Positions 49,880 to 60,848 of a stretch of DNA of 64,000 nucleotides are shown here, piece by piece; within the stretch, counting starts at the first letter, position 1; each line of letters begins with the position of its first letter. The notes under the pieces were generated by a model. The model had not been told where the DNA came from. It made no database searches and was given only the letters and a program-made list of their open reading frames with translations. The position numbers were made by a program, and so were the translations under genes. Source of the DNA: Agmasoma carcini (nom. nud.). Taxonomy: Eukaryota; Microsporidia; Thelohaniidae. The DNA lies in NCBI GenBank assembly GCA_029232285.1, contig JAOXFI010000047.1, positions 28,932 to 92,931 on the forward strand, written 5' to 3'.

Positions 49880-50330
49880 GTCATAGAAAGATTATTTTTA
49901 AACCCACAACTATGAAGACTGCAATACGGGGTAAAAAATAAATTATTGGTTCAATATGTGAAATCACAAAAGAAATAAGACTTGGAGTTTTACTAGGCAG
50001 ATCATTTGAAACTTTTGAAATGTTTATTAAAAGTAACATAATGAATGGTACCTTAATCAAAACAGATGATTTCCATCTTATCCTGCAGCTGTTGAAAACT
50101 ATGGATATTGACATATTATAATTAACCACAATAAAGGTTTTAGGAATGAGAGAAGAGAACACACGAATACTATAGAAAGTGTATGGTCAGGTCTTAATAT
50201 TGAACTGAAATCAAGAAAAGGTGTGTCGTATGATAATCTGAGTAATTTTGTAAAGGAATATGAATTGTTGAATATAGCCAGGAAACAAAAATCAATCTTA
50301 TTGAGACAAGTTATTTAAAAAAATTCTATC
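49880..50330 (+). pseudogene. ISXO2-like transposase relic, second subfamily
   Basis: Plus-strand fragments give IIGSICEITKEIRLGVLLGR, GTLIKTDDF, INHNKGF and HTNTIESVWSGLNIELKSRK (about 50135-50205). The HTNTIES.W motif differs from the HTQNIESYWAKVK type in the other relics, so this belongs to a separate ISXO2-like subfamily. A frameshift near 50060 and others break it. It lies next to the 3' end of secreted protein copy 1. Confidence 0.7.
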
Positions 50331-50515
50331 AGAGTTTTATACAGGAGTCTCAGATTTTTTACCAGAAAATATATAACTGCATGAATGATAGTAAAAATTG
50401 ATTTTGTATGTTTTTAGATGTGTAATTTTTGTGTTTTAGTTATATTTATATTCTTAGTCATATAATAATTTAGACAAATTAAAAAATATAAGTTTAATCA
50501 TAAATAAAAATTAAT

Positions 50516-51706
50516 TTAATTTCTATAAAGAAACATTCTTTCTGGAATTAAAAACAATTGATAAGAACCCATTTTAAAAAAATTGATTGGATTAATCGTG
50601 CACAGCACCTTATTGTTTTCATAGTAGCACACACCTATCTTAACCACACTTTTGATTTTCATTTGTATTGATCTAGTGCTATGATATAGCGAATAGTATT
50701 TGCCATCTTTTTCCATTATTACTATAAATAGTTCTTGTACATCCTTATCATCAAAATTTAAATATACTAAAAGTTTTAGATTTACCAAATTTTCATAAGT
50801 CTTTCTACTTTTGATTTCAAAAGTTCCCACATAGCCTTGACCAAATATAAATGGATCTAGATAATATTTTTGCTGAAAATAAGCACTATACTCTTGAAAA
50901 CTTTGCCACATTGGTGTGTCTTTAATATGATAAGTAAACATAGATATAAACAAATTGATATATTCATCATTAAGATCAATTTGACATTTTACTATGTCTA
51001 CTATGAATTGTAATTCTGATCTTAACCAATTTAAAATCTTTAATTTTATAAAATTATTAAACCCATTGCTTATAATACAAAAATCACTAATTTTATCCCA
51101 ACAAACCATATAATTGATGTATATCGTAGGACCACCCATAGTAGCTAAATCATATTCCATTTTATAGACAAAAAGAAGCAATATATAATTATCTCTAAGC
51201 TCATGTCTTTCATGAGAATTCAAAATGTTCTGCATGTGATTATCAACCTCATCATTATTTATTTTAAAACTCAGTCCATGCAACCTTTTGATCATTTTAA
51301 TTTTCAAATTCATAAAAAGGGGATTTATTTGATAGTCACTATGAAATTTATTTTTACTTTCTACAGACTTCATAGCTATATAATTTGAATGCTTAGAATA
51401 CTTAAATAATTCGAGTATAAGGTGTTCTTTGCATATATATCCATTAATTTTAGACTTATTATGCTTTATAACGCCTTTATTAAAGGCTGCACCTGTTTTT
51501 ATTCCCTGAAAGAAGCTTGGATGTATAAAAAAACGAGTTGATGGATCGAAGAAACGACCAGAACATAAAAGGCACATCTCGAATCCTTGTATTACATGTG
51601 GTCTAATATTGTTATCATCTTTTATAACGTTCTCTACTGCAGTTGAAACACTTAAAAGGAAGATGTTAATAAATTTACATAAAAGACTCATAGCCATGAA
51701 CTTCAT
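50516..51706 (-). CDS. Secreted multigene-family protein, copy 1
   Basis: A 396-residue protein I do not recognise, one of three paralogues in this window. The N-terminus (MKFMAMSLLCKFINIFLLSV, about 1-21) is a likely signal peptide, with cleavage near VSTAVE. A strongly conserved segment follows, MCLLCSGRFFDPSTRFFIHP (C45, C48), then ICKEH (C92, H95); this CxxC...CxxH pair could hold a zinc ion. A helical middle with SHERHELRDNYILLLFVYKM and a C-terminal beta-rich region (KYYSLYHS, KIGVCYYENNKVL, FFKMGSYQLFLIPERMFLYRN) are shared by all copies. No membrane span besides the leader. The start follows CAAAAATTTACT. Probably exported to the spore or host interface; function unknown. Confidence 0.85.
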   Translation of the reverse strand: MKFMAMSLLCKFINIFLLSVSTAVENVIKDDNNIRPHVIQGFEMCLLCSGRFFDPSTRFFIHPSFFQGIKTGAAFNKGVIKHNKSKINGYICKEHLILELFKYSKHSNYIAMKSVESKNKFHSDYQINPLFMNLKIKMIKRLHGLSFKINNDEVDNHMQNILNSHERHELRDNYILLLFVYKMEYDLATMGGPTIYINYMVCWDKISDFCIISNGFNNFIKLKILNWLRSELQFIVDIVKCQIDLNDEYINLFISMFTYHIKDTPMWQSFQEYSAYFQQKYYLDPFIFGQGYVGTFEIKSRKTYENLVNLKLLVYLNFDDKDVQELFIVIMEKDGKYYSLYHSTRSIQMKIKSVVKIGVCYYENNKVLCTINPINFFKMGSYQLFLIPERMFLYRN

Positions 51707-52731
51707 AGTAAATTTTTGAAAAGGTTTTAAATAAATAAATCTGTATAAATCATAATATAAAATAATTTAAATAAATATTAGTTATGATATGATTCCAGGG
51801 ATGTTGACAAAAGAAGACGGAATATCTCAGAATATCAAAGATAATTAAAAATGAAGTAAGATTTATAGATTAATAGAAACTACAACACAAAGAAGAATAA
51901 ATCTGAATATGACAAAATCTCTTTTATTCTTGTAAATACATCAATATACGTATGTAATGATAAATTGATATATCATATTTTTGAGATATTTAAGAAGTAT
52001 ATAAGCTCAGGCATAATGAATATCTATGTTTGATCAAAGATTGGTAAAGACCTTTACTTACACATTGTATTCATTTAATTATAATCAAAATTTTGTTTTG
52101 CTTTTGTTAACTGTCGATAAGAATTAAAAAATTGTATAAAATAATTTCTTAACTTAGTATTTTTTTAATATTTGAAAAAAACAATATTTACAGTAAATAT
52201 TGTTATATAGTGTCTAATGACATCCTTTAATTCATATTCTTTCACAAAATTTATTATATTTTCTAGTATTAGACTTTTTCTATTTATTAACCCAGTTTTC
52301 AAACATCCCCAATTATATTAATATAATATAACCCGCTTTCTTAAAATATACTATTGGTTGGTTATTGGTTGTATGTAGTTTGAATAAGCAACATCAGATG
52401 GATGAGAAGATTAGACGTCTGCCTTTATGAATAGTTTTCCTTAATAAAATTCGTAAAAGACACCACTTTTCTACCAAAATAACCTATCGGTGAGGTAAAA
52501 ATTCTCCATAATATAAAAATGTTATTTCTATGATGCCGATTATCAATGATTTTTTAAAAAAAAGTGTTGAGAAAACCAAAAAGTTTCGAGAGTTTTTTAA
52601 AAAGTTAAGAGATGAAAAACTTTGTCCTCAAGAAAATGATTTATAAATAAAATAGAGTACGAAAAACCTTTTAATAAAAATTATTAAAATAAAAGTTAAT
52701 ATAAAAAACAAACATAATAAAATTAAAACGT
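51707..52731. other. Upstream region of copy 1, partly shared with copy 3
   Basis: 51720-52090 resembles 62045-62410 upstream of copy 3, including an AGAAGTATATAAG block at about 51993-52005 (62316 in copy 3). The duplication that made these genes therefore included at least 370 bp of upstream DNA. The remainder has no visible gene. Confidence 0.65.
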
Positions 52732-52734
52732 TTA

Positions 52735-53770
52735 ATCGATTATCGTTTCACCATGTTCAAATCGTTCCAAATATGTTAGCATGTGTCTCCAATATCCGAT
52801 ACAGTCGCTCCTACTCATTAAATTAAATCCCTCTTTAATTTTTAAAAGTAGATTTGTTTCGGTTCTTGAATTTGATCTTATCACATAGTTTTCACTTAGA
52901 AAAACAATTCTCAATTGGGTTTAAAAACGGGGAATAAGGAGGCAAAAATATACACTCGTGCCGGCTGGTGTTGATTTTTTGAAGGAATCCAGAGGTTTTA
53001 TGGATTCAAGCATTATCCAAAATTAAAAGATATGGTTCTGAACTGATTGAATTAAGCTTTTCAAACAAACACCCAATAAAATCACAAAATTTTAAACTAT
53101 CATATGCGTCTATATTGTGCTCAAAATAAATCAAGCCATTTCGACTGTAAGCTGCACATATACTGATATTTCGTGAACTTATCGTTGGAACTCTGGTAAC
53201 TGGTGTGTACTTCGTAAAGACATATCCCATTTTAATATTCAGGGATAGGCTGAAACTAACTTCATCTAGAAAAACGACATTGTTATCCGAATATTCAAAA
53301 ATTTTATCCTTAAATTCTCTAGTATAAAAAAATTCTTTTTGGATGGTTTCTTATGAATTCTACTTATAGCAACTTCTAGTATATTCTTCAGTTTATAGTG
53401 TAATCTTTCTAAAGTCCGGTGAATAGTGGCATTCGATACTAAAACACCAAATTGGCTATTTAATCCAACCTTAACCACTCTCAGCGTGATTTCTGTTTTA
53501 TTATCAACACAACACCTGATAAATTCAATTTGCTGCTCAAACAAAAAATTTCTCCGACCACAGTTTTTATAACCTGATTTTCCTTATCTGTATCCTTGTT
53601 TTTTTATTATATTATATACTGTATTGTAACGGATTGAGAAAGAATGTGTGATGTCAGCTATTACAGTATCAGCCTTGTTTTTTTGAATAATAAAGCACCT
53701 GGTCTCAGGTGAAATTACTTTCCTGGTTATGGCTTAAAATTTTAGGCGAGAAAATAACAAGGATCTCAAT
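52735..53770 (-). pseudogene. Broken IS630/Tc1-type transposase
   Basis: Nearly full-length but disrupted. Minus strand: helix-turn-helix start (ISPETRCFIIQKNK, about 53718), second DNA-binding part (FEQQIEFIRCCVDNKTEITL, NATIHRTLERLHYKL, 53541-53390), catalytic VVFLDEVSFS (about 53275-53250), GYVFTKYTPVTRVPT and LLILDNA (53230-53010), then PPYSPFLNPIE (about 52950-52920) with the last Glu, and a C-terminal helix (52914-52732). Lesions: a TAA at about 53583, a frameshift in an A-run near 53335, a TGA replacing an expected Arg codon at about 53007, and a frameshift near 52915. Otherwise well preserved, so a fairly recent death. Confidence 0.85.
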
Positions 53771-53898
53771 AAATTTATAGATTTAAAAATAAAACGTTAT
53801 AAATCTTGATTATTTTATTGAAAAAATATTTTTCCCGAATATTTATAAAATGAAAATATAAATATTAAAAATACACCAAAAAACATAGAAAATAAAAG

Positions 53899-54127
53899 TT
53901 AAAAATAATTAAATTGGGTATATTTTTAACAAATTGAATTATTTTTGTTACTCACATTTTCATGAATTTATATTAAATAAAATGGGACTTTTAAAAAACA
54001 TATCAAAAAGATATTTTAGATAAAAATACAATTTCTAAAAACTTTTTTATTTAATAATAATTCATGAAAATGTGAGTGACAAAAATGATTCAATTGTTGA
54101 TAATATAACCTATTTAATTATTTTTAA
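53899..54127. repeat. 229-bp palindromic (MITE-like) element
   Basis: Left arm 53899 to about 53995 is complementary to the right arm (about 54034 to 54127) at some 85% of positions. Both arms contain AATTGAAT.ATTTTTGT.ACTCAC (right arm read in reverse) and the perfect block CTCACATTTTCATGAATT. A 40-bp AT-rich spacer lies between. It lies about 130 bp beyond the 5' end of the IS630-type transposase relic, so it may derive from that element's terminal repeats or be a separate miniature element. Confidence 0.8.
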
Positions 54128-54423
54128 TATTTAATTTTTTATTTTATAAATAGTTTCCTTGTATTATCATATAAAAGTTATTTAGTAAAATTTATTTATA
54201 AATTATTATTTTATTTTAATTTGTTGTAATTATATTGAGTTATACATAATCTCTTAACTTTTTGAAAGCCTCTATATTTAACTATATAAATAAACATTTT
54301 AAGTGTTCGGTTGGTCCTATTCGTGTAATTGTGTTTTAGTGATATAAATTTTATATTTAACCCAAATAAAAAAACATGATCTTAGAAAATTAAAAAAATA
54401 CAAGCTAAATCATAAAAATAAAT
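54128..54423. other. Spacer, downstream of copy 2
   Basis: AT-rich; its last 130 bp resemble the 3' flanks of the other secreted-family copies (GTGTTTTAGT at 54339, cf. 50432). Confidence 0.5.
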
Positions 54424-55614
54424 TTAATTCCTATAAAGAAACATTTTTTCTGGTACTAAAAACAATTGATAAGAACCCATTTTAAAAAAATTGATTGGTT
54501 CAATCGAGTATATCACCTTATTGTTTTCATAGTAGCACACACCTATCTTAACCACACTTTTGATTTTAATTTGTTTTGATCGAATGGTATGATATAGCGA
54601 ATAATATTTGTCTTCTTTCTCCATTATTACTATAAATGGTTCTGGTATACTCTTATCATCAAAATTTAAATATACTAAAAGTTTTGGACTTACTAAATGA
54701 TCATAAGTCCTTCTACCTTTTATTTTAAAGGTTTCTGCATAGCCCTGACCAAATATTAAAGGATCTAGATAATATTTTTGCTGAGAATAAGCACTATACT
54801 CTTGAAAATTTTGCCACATTGGTGTGTCTTTAATATGATTAGTAAACATAGATATAAACAACTTAATATATTCATCATTAAGATCAACCTTGTATTTCAT
54901 TATGTCTACTATGAATTGTAATTCAGATCTTAACCAATTTAAAATCCTTAATTTTACAAACTCGGTAAAATCACAGCTTGCTTTACAAAAATCATTAATT
55001 CTATCCCAAAAAATTATATAATTGATATATACGGTAGGTCCACTCACAGTATCTAAATCATATTCCATTTTATATACAAAAAGAAGTAATATATAATTAT
55101 CTCTAAGCTCTTGTCTTTCATGAGAACTCAAAATGTTCTGTATATGATGATCAATTTCATTATTGTTTATTATAAAACACTGACCATAGAAATTTTTGAT
55201 CATATTAATTTTCAAATTCATAAAAATGGGTTTTGTTAGATAATCATTGTAAAATTTACTTTTACTTTCTATAGAATTCACATCTATACAATTTGACTTT
55301 TTAAAATATTTGAATAATTTGAGTATTAGGTGTTCTTTGCATATATATACTTTTATTTCAGGTTCATTATGCTTTAAAACGCCATCATCGAAGTTAGAAC
55401 CCATTTTTACTTTCTTAAAGAAACTTGGATGTATAAAAAAACGAATTGATGGATCGAAGAAACGACCAGAACATAAAAGGCACATATCGAATCCCTGCAT
55501 TGCACATGGTTCAGCCTTGTTATCATCTTTTACAACGTTCTCTACTGCAGTTGAAACACTTAAAAGGAAGATGTTAATAAATTTACACAAAAGATTCACA
55601 GCCATGAACTTCAT
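54424..55614 (-). CDS. Secreted multigene-family protein, copy 2
   Basis: A 396-residue paralogue of 50516-51706, identical in length. It has the signal-peptide leader (MKFMAVNLLCKFINIFLLSV), MCLLCSGRFFDPSIRFFIHP (C45, C48), ICKEHLILKLFKYF (C92, H95), SHERQELRDNYILLLFVYKM, and the C-terminal KIGVCYYENNKVIYSIEP and MGSYQLFLVPEKMFLYRN. Differences cluster in residues 64-90 and 110-150 and around 205-240, whereas the Cys segments and the C-terminus are nearly invariant. This suggests purifying selection on the core and faster change in exposed segments. Frame intact and the start signal CAAAAATTTACT conserved, so probably functional. Confidence 0.85.
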   Translation of the reverse strand: MKFMAVNLLCKFINIFLLSVSTAVENVVKDDNKAEPCAMQGFDMCLLCSGRFFDPSIRFFIHPSFFKKVKMGSNFDDGVLKHNEPEIKVYICKEHLILKLFKYFKKSNCIDVNSIESKSKFYNDYLTKPIFMNLKINMIKNFYGQCFIINNNEIDHHIQNILSSHERQELRDNYILLLFVYKMEYDLDTVSGPTVYINYIIFWDRINDFCKASCDFTEFVKLRILNWLRSELQFIVDIMKYKVDLNDEYIKLFISMFTNHIKDTPMWQNFQEYSAYSQQKYYLDPLIFGQGYAETFKIKGRRTYDHLVSPKLLVYLNFDDKSIPEPFIVIMEKEDKYYSLYHTIRSKQIKIKSVVKIGVCYYENNKVIYSIEPINFFKMGSYQLFLVPEKMFLYRN

Positions 55615-56600
55615 AGTAAATTTTTGAAAAGGTTTTAAATAAATAAATTTCTATAAATCAAAATATAAAATAATTTAATAAAATCAGGATCAGAGGATTT
55701 AAAGATATTTATGAATTAACCAATATTAATAATTACAAATTAATAATAAATGTAAAATATGACATAATCACATTTATTTTTTTCGATGCAACAATATATA
55801 ATTGTTTAACCAAAATATCACAAATTTAGTATAAAACAATTGAAATTGGAATCTTTGAATGTTCTTCTTCAACAGTAGAACAAAAATTAATAAAATATAT
55901 TTCTTAATAACATATTAAAGGAAATTATATTCATGTTTAAAACTTACCTATAAAATTTCTTAAAATTAATATGACATTATTTTACCATATGATGATTTAT
56001 AAATATATTTGTAAAATCTGATGTATTTATTTAATATTTGCTCTGGAATGAAGTTTTAGTAGACCTGCAAACATTTCTCGAATCTTTTAATAGTTTCATC
56101 TTAAGACTGTGAAATTTTGATTTAATACAACAATATTTCATAATTGAGTAATAAAGAGTAAGTAGGAAATATGAAATGATTAAATTAACACAAAATGCTT
56201 TATATTTTTATCTAATTATATAGCACAAGTCCGTTATAAGAAATTTTTAAAAATATATAATATTATTGTGGTTCTCAACCCAATTATAAACAATTCATAC
56301 CTACATGTAAATTTAAATTCATTATTTTCTATAAAGCACGCAAATAGAGATCAAATATTGAAATATATATTAAATTAAAACATGTATTTACCGGTTGATG
56401 TGTAAGATTTGCAATTGGATTGAGAAACTCTATATAATAAATAAAATTTTAATAATTTTTGAACCATGTTTGTTGGAATAGGTAACGAAAGATTTATTGT
56501 TATACCAAAGTTTGTTTTTACTTCCAGTGAAATCTTAAATTATCCAATGAATAAAGATTTTATACATACAGATTAATGATAAGCCTAATAGAATTAGAAT
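55615..56600. other. Gene-poor spacer with repeat copy
   Basis: The first 60 bp are shared with the 5' flank of copy 1. A diverged copy of the inverted repeat arm (6698-6788) lies at 56360-56428. No gene seen. Confidence 0.55.
56360..56428 (+). repeat. Dispersed copy of the 6.7/7.7 kb inverted repeat arm
   Basis: Aligns to the right part of 6698-6788 (ATATATTAAATTAAAA, then CATGTATTTACC, TTGATGTG, GCAATTGGAT) with about 80% identity, same orientation. Confidence 0.7.
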
Positions 56601-56609
56601 TTTAGCTCA

Positions 56610-57640
56610 ATTTAGACCGATAGAAAATACCGCGAAATGTCCAAATTGTGAAAAATTTATGGTATTAATAATAATAACTTGCACATAAAAGGCTTTTTTG
56701 GAAATGTAGCAGCAGTACTAAAAAGATGGGTATTAAAAAAATCATTTCTTTTAGAATAGAATAAATCTAGAAAAATTAATTAAAATTTTGGTACGGTTTT
56801 ATTAATTTGAATAATTATTTAAAAAGCCGATATCGAGCCATTTTTGGATGATATAGACCATCTGATATAATTTTTGCGCAAGATTGGTGTTTGAAAAAAA
56901 CAACATCGATGTTCTGATTGCTTTCAATTTGTTGTAAAGTCAAATATGCACGAAATGTTGATAAGAGTATGTAGGTGCATGAATATAGCATGTTCATTCT
57001 ACAAAAATATTTTTCAGTTAAAATAGTAGTTAATTATGTGATTTGAACGTTATTTTGAGTAACGCGCTGAAAATTTTAAATTTATAGTTAAATACCACAA
57101 GAATATCTAAATCCATTTAAATCATAATTAATTTTAATAATATTTTTGAAATTAAATAAATTGGCTATGAACTATTTTAAATTTAACCCTTTAGAATAGG
57201 GAGGTCGAAATGTTATATGCCAAGTTGATGAAACAAAAGGGAGACAAAAGAAGACATCAAAATACCGATATTTAGGTAATTGGTATTGCTGATATTTCAT
57301 CAAGGCTTTTAAAAGCATATATGGAATGTGTGCATGATAAAAACGCATCTAATCTATTACCAATTATACATAGAGTATGTTGGTGAGGTCCAATAATCTA
57401 TTCTGATGAATGCAACTCTTATTCTAACCTTGGTTTGGTTTATGGAACAGTTAAACACATTTTAAATTTTGTTAATTCTGAGACTTTAGTGTATACATAA
57501 AATATTGAGTCTTACTGGGCTAAAGTTAAGACACGGATCAAAGAAGAAAGCTGCAATCTACTTAAGTAGAAGCCTTCTTGGCAGAAATGATACTAAAAGA
57601 TAACATTCTGCGAAATGATTTTGAACAAATATTTCATATT
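56610..57640 (+). pseudogene. Merlin/ISXO2-like transposase relic
   Basis: Plus-strand pieces: KCPNCEKFM near 56634 (zinc-binding N-terminus), a catalytic-region remnant near 57203, and NIESYWAKVKTRIKEE near 57493-57545, the C-terminal motif. A stop precedes NIES (YT*NIES). Multiple lesions; inactive. It may be a composite of two insertions because the spacing between the first and second pieces is longer than normal. Confidence 0.65.
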
Positions 57641-58700
57641 ATAAAATAAATTTTGATACTATGTTACACGACTAAAGGTAAATAAGAAAAAGGTTGTTTT
57701 TGGGGATAACATGATACGTTTTCTTTTTAAAACAAAAATAGGTGATATAAATGAATTAGGTAGGAATAAAATTATCGAAAATTTATTTTTTAAAGGAAGT
57801 GTAAAAATATATTTTTAAGCTGTAAGTGGCATTGAAATAAGGAATCAGGGTTAATTTTTAATTAATTCAAGTACTACACTGAAATCTTAACACATAATGT
57901 TATCTTTAAACATTTACTCTTTAAATAATTTTTTAAACTATTACCACTGTTACTCATAAGGTTTTTTTTAACTTGTTCAAGAGTGATTCAACAGTCTGTG
58001 TATTAGCATGATTATCAGAATTAATAAAATCGCATATGTTTTAACAGTTTAGTGATTAAGATAAGCTGGAATTAAATTATAAGATATCTATTCATTACAC
58101 AAAATAATTGGATTTGATCTAGAACTGAAATATAAACATGTTTTGAAGGTTTTCTAGAAACGTCATATATACCAATTCACCACATATTCTCTTATTAAAT
58201 TCTGACCACTAAATTTTTTATTATGGAACATTGATTTATTCACTTGAAAAACTACACTTTCTTCTGCCTAAGCGTATTGGATGATTTTAAAATATTTCAC
58301 ACACAACAACCTTATTTTATATAAATATTTGAGACAACCATTCTAGAAAATATATGTTTCCTTTATAACTGAATTTTAGGAACATTATTAAACCACCTGT
58401 TGCATACAATAATAATTTTCCTAAGTTCAATATTAAAATGTATTTTTAGAAGATAAACAACTAACTAACAAAGACCACTTTATATAAATTTCTCTTATAA
58501 GCAACGTTTGAGAAGGTTAATACACTTCGAACAATACAGAAAATTTTTAAGAAACTCCATTCTTTTAATCTACTAATTATCCCAGTCATAAAATTTAAAA
58601 AATCAGTATCATACTTGAATGTCATTTTTATATCAAAAAACAAATCATCGGTATAATTTTTACCCCTGGGTTTTTCATCGGCTTAATTTTCTCGGTGGAA
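57641..58700. other. Gene-poor region, nothing recognised
   Basis: About 1 kb of AT-rich DNA without a supported gene. Short frames here begin with TTG/GTG or lack any motif. Confidence 0.45.
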
Positions 58701-59240
58701 AAGTAAATCAATAACTTTTCCAAAATCGTCGCGGATAATGCTGTATTTGTACATCATTTACCTTGATAGATAACAGCACTTTACACTTTTTGATTCGTGC
58801 CTTAACCTTTGCCCAATATGACTCAATATTTTGAGTGTGAGCGAATGTGATAGGATCAACAAAATTTATACCATGATTAAGAGTATCATGCGAAAAATTA
58901 AATCATTGATTTATTCTTGAATATGAATGGTAGTACCTTCATTACACATTCTTTGAATTATAGGCAATAAAGACAGTGCCTTCTGTTTCAACATAATCTA
59001 AATATATTTTAGAAGGTTTTGAAAATGTATATGCTATACCAAATATTCAAACATGGCTATTAGGGTATTTTATTCTTCCCCTTTTCTTTTATTTTTGAGT
59101 TGATTCTTTTTAATTTGGTACACTACGTTTCTGCCTCCGAATCGCATTAAATTTATAGTTTTGAAATTTTAATGTTTTTTTCAGAAAAACCATCTATACA
59201 AAGTGAAAAAATATTTTTATATTCATAATATGTGATTTTA
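58701..59240 (-). pseudogene. Merlin/ISXO2-like transposase relic
   Basis: Minus-strand pieces NHGINFVDPITFAHTQNIES followed by YWAKVKARIKKCK (about 58880-58780), with further upstream fragments to about 59230 (for example LPIIQRMC-type). Frameshifts interrupt it. Confidence 0.72.
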
Positions 59241-60848
59241 GACCATATAAATGGTTTGATATCAACTTTTATCGTATATTCAAAGTATCACAAAAATGTG
59301 GCAAACTGGGCTGAAAAAATGTTATGTTGTAGATCCAAATCTTGCCAACCGAGATTAAATGATCAGTGTCGTGTAAACATGGGACGATTTTATTATTAAA
59401 AAAATACCATGTTTTAAAGATATTAAAAATTTACTGATGATCCCAAAAAACGTTTGTTCGTATGTTATTTCTTTTTAAAATTGATACATCTTCTTTTATA
59501 TCAAATAAATGCTTTATTATCAATTGAACAAGTATACTTTACTCCTCTAAGTTATGTGTTTCAACCACATCAATAAACAATAGAATAAATAATTTTATTC
59601 CTTCCTAGAATATTAATAACATAACTAGTATTATTTCGCGTCATCATGAATTTATTTTAAAATTAAATATGGTATTTTTCACATGTTGGAAAAATACCAA
59701 ATCTTAACCTTTTACTAGAACAAATTTTCCAACATTTTTTGAGCTCAAACAAACCCAATCTATTGTTTTGTTCCACTGTGCTTAATTTTAGGTATAAGAT
59801 GATTATGACTAAGCGATGTAATGATCTTCGCCAGTAGAAAAATAGTTCAAATGATGATTTATTAGACAATAATATTATACCAGATGTTATTGTAAGGTAT
59901 TCACCCCTTCGTAAGCCTTAATCGATTAGAATATTTTCCTGTATAATAAGGGTTCACAACAGCAACACAACCTTTAATTTTTTATTGAGATAATTGCAAA
60001 TTATACAGGTTATTATATTTAACCTAAATTAGATCATTTTTGAAGAATGGTTGAATTTTTTATCAATATTTAAGATTTTTTTAATTGTTGCCATATGAGA
60101 ACAATTCGAATTTTGATTTTTTGTTGACTGTGCCCACATGTTGATATTTTCTGTGTATATCTGACACAATACTGATAAGTAAAACTATCTTTTCGGCTCT
60201 TTCTTTAAGTTTCAAATTCCGGTATCTAAAAGCAATTATTTGACTTTTAATAAAGCCTTAGGTGTGTTCACTCATTAACGGATATTTTTAAAATTATATA
60301 AAAATAACGGGGTTCCCTTATAATTAATGTAATTTGTACCAAAAAACCCAAATTTAAATACACAGTTCATTTTAATATATATTAAATTAATTTTCAATGC
60401 ATTTATATGCATTTTTTATAGTTACGGGGTTTCCCTAACACTGTATATATCAAAAAAGGCAATAAAGCGAATATGTTTTGGTCATATTTACAATATTTTG
60501 ATGTTTTATTATTTTTTGGGCACCTTTAACAGGAAGGGGTCAATTTAACATACGACATTATTAAATTATTTTAATTAAAATTTCAAAATTATAAAATTGA
60601 GAATGTGTTCGGTTTATTTTATATATTCTGTTTTCATGTCCTATCCAGCTCAAGGTTATTATTTTTAGCAAAGCAGTGTATATTGTTATAAGATATATAA
60701 AAAATGTTTATATCATATACCCTTATATATTCTTTGAGATGTTCGATTTTTTTAATTATAGTACTGATTTCTTTTTTATATTCCAAGCCATATAAAAATA
60801 ATACGATCTTAGATAATCAAATAATATAAGCTTAATAAAAATATAATT
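59241..60848. other. Gene-poor region with transposon debris
   Basis: 59500-59660 is a diverged relative of 49190-49350; 60090-60200 resembles the reverse complement of 2228-2330. No gene called. The last 100 bp form the 3' flank of secreted copy 3. Confidence 0.5.

Noticed and set aside
59663..59869. 68-codon minus-strand open frame
   Set aside because: No recognisable motif, no start signal, embedded in transposon debris.
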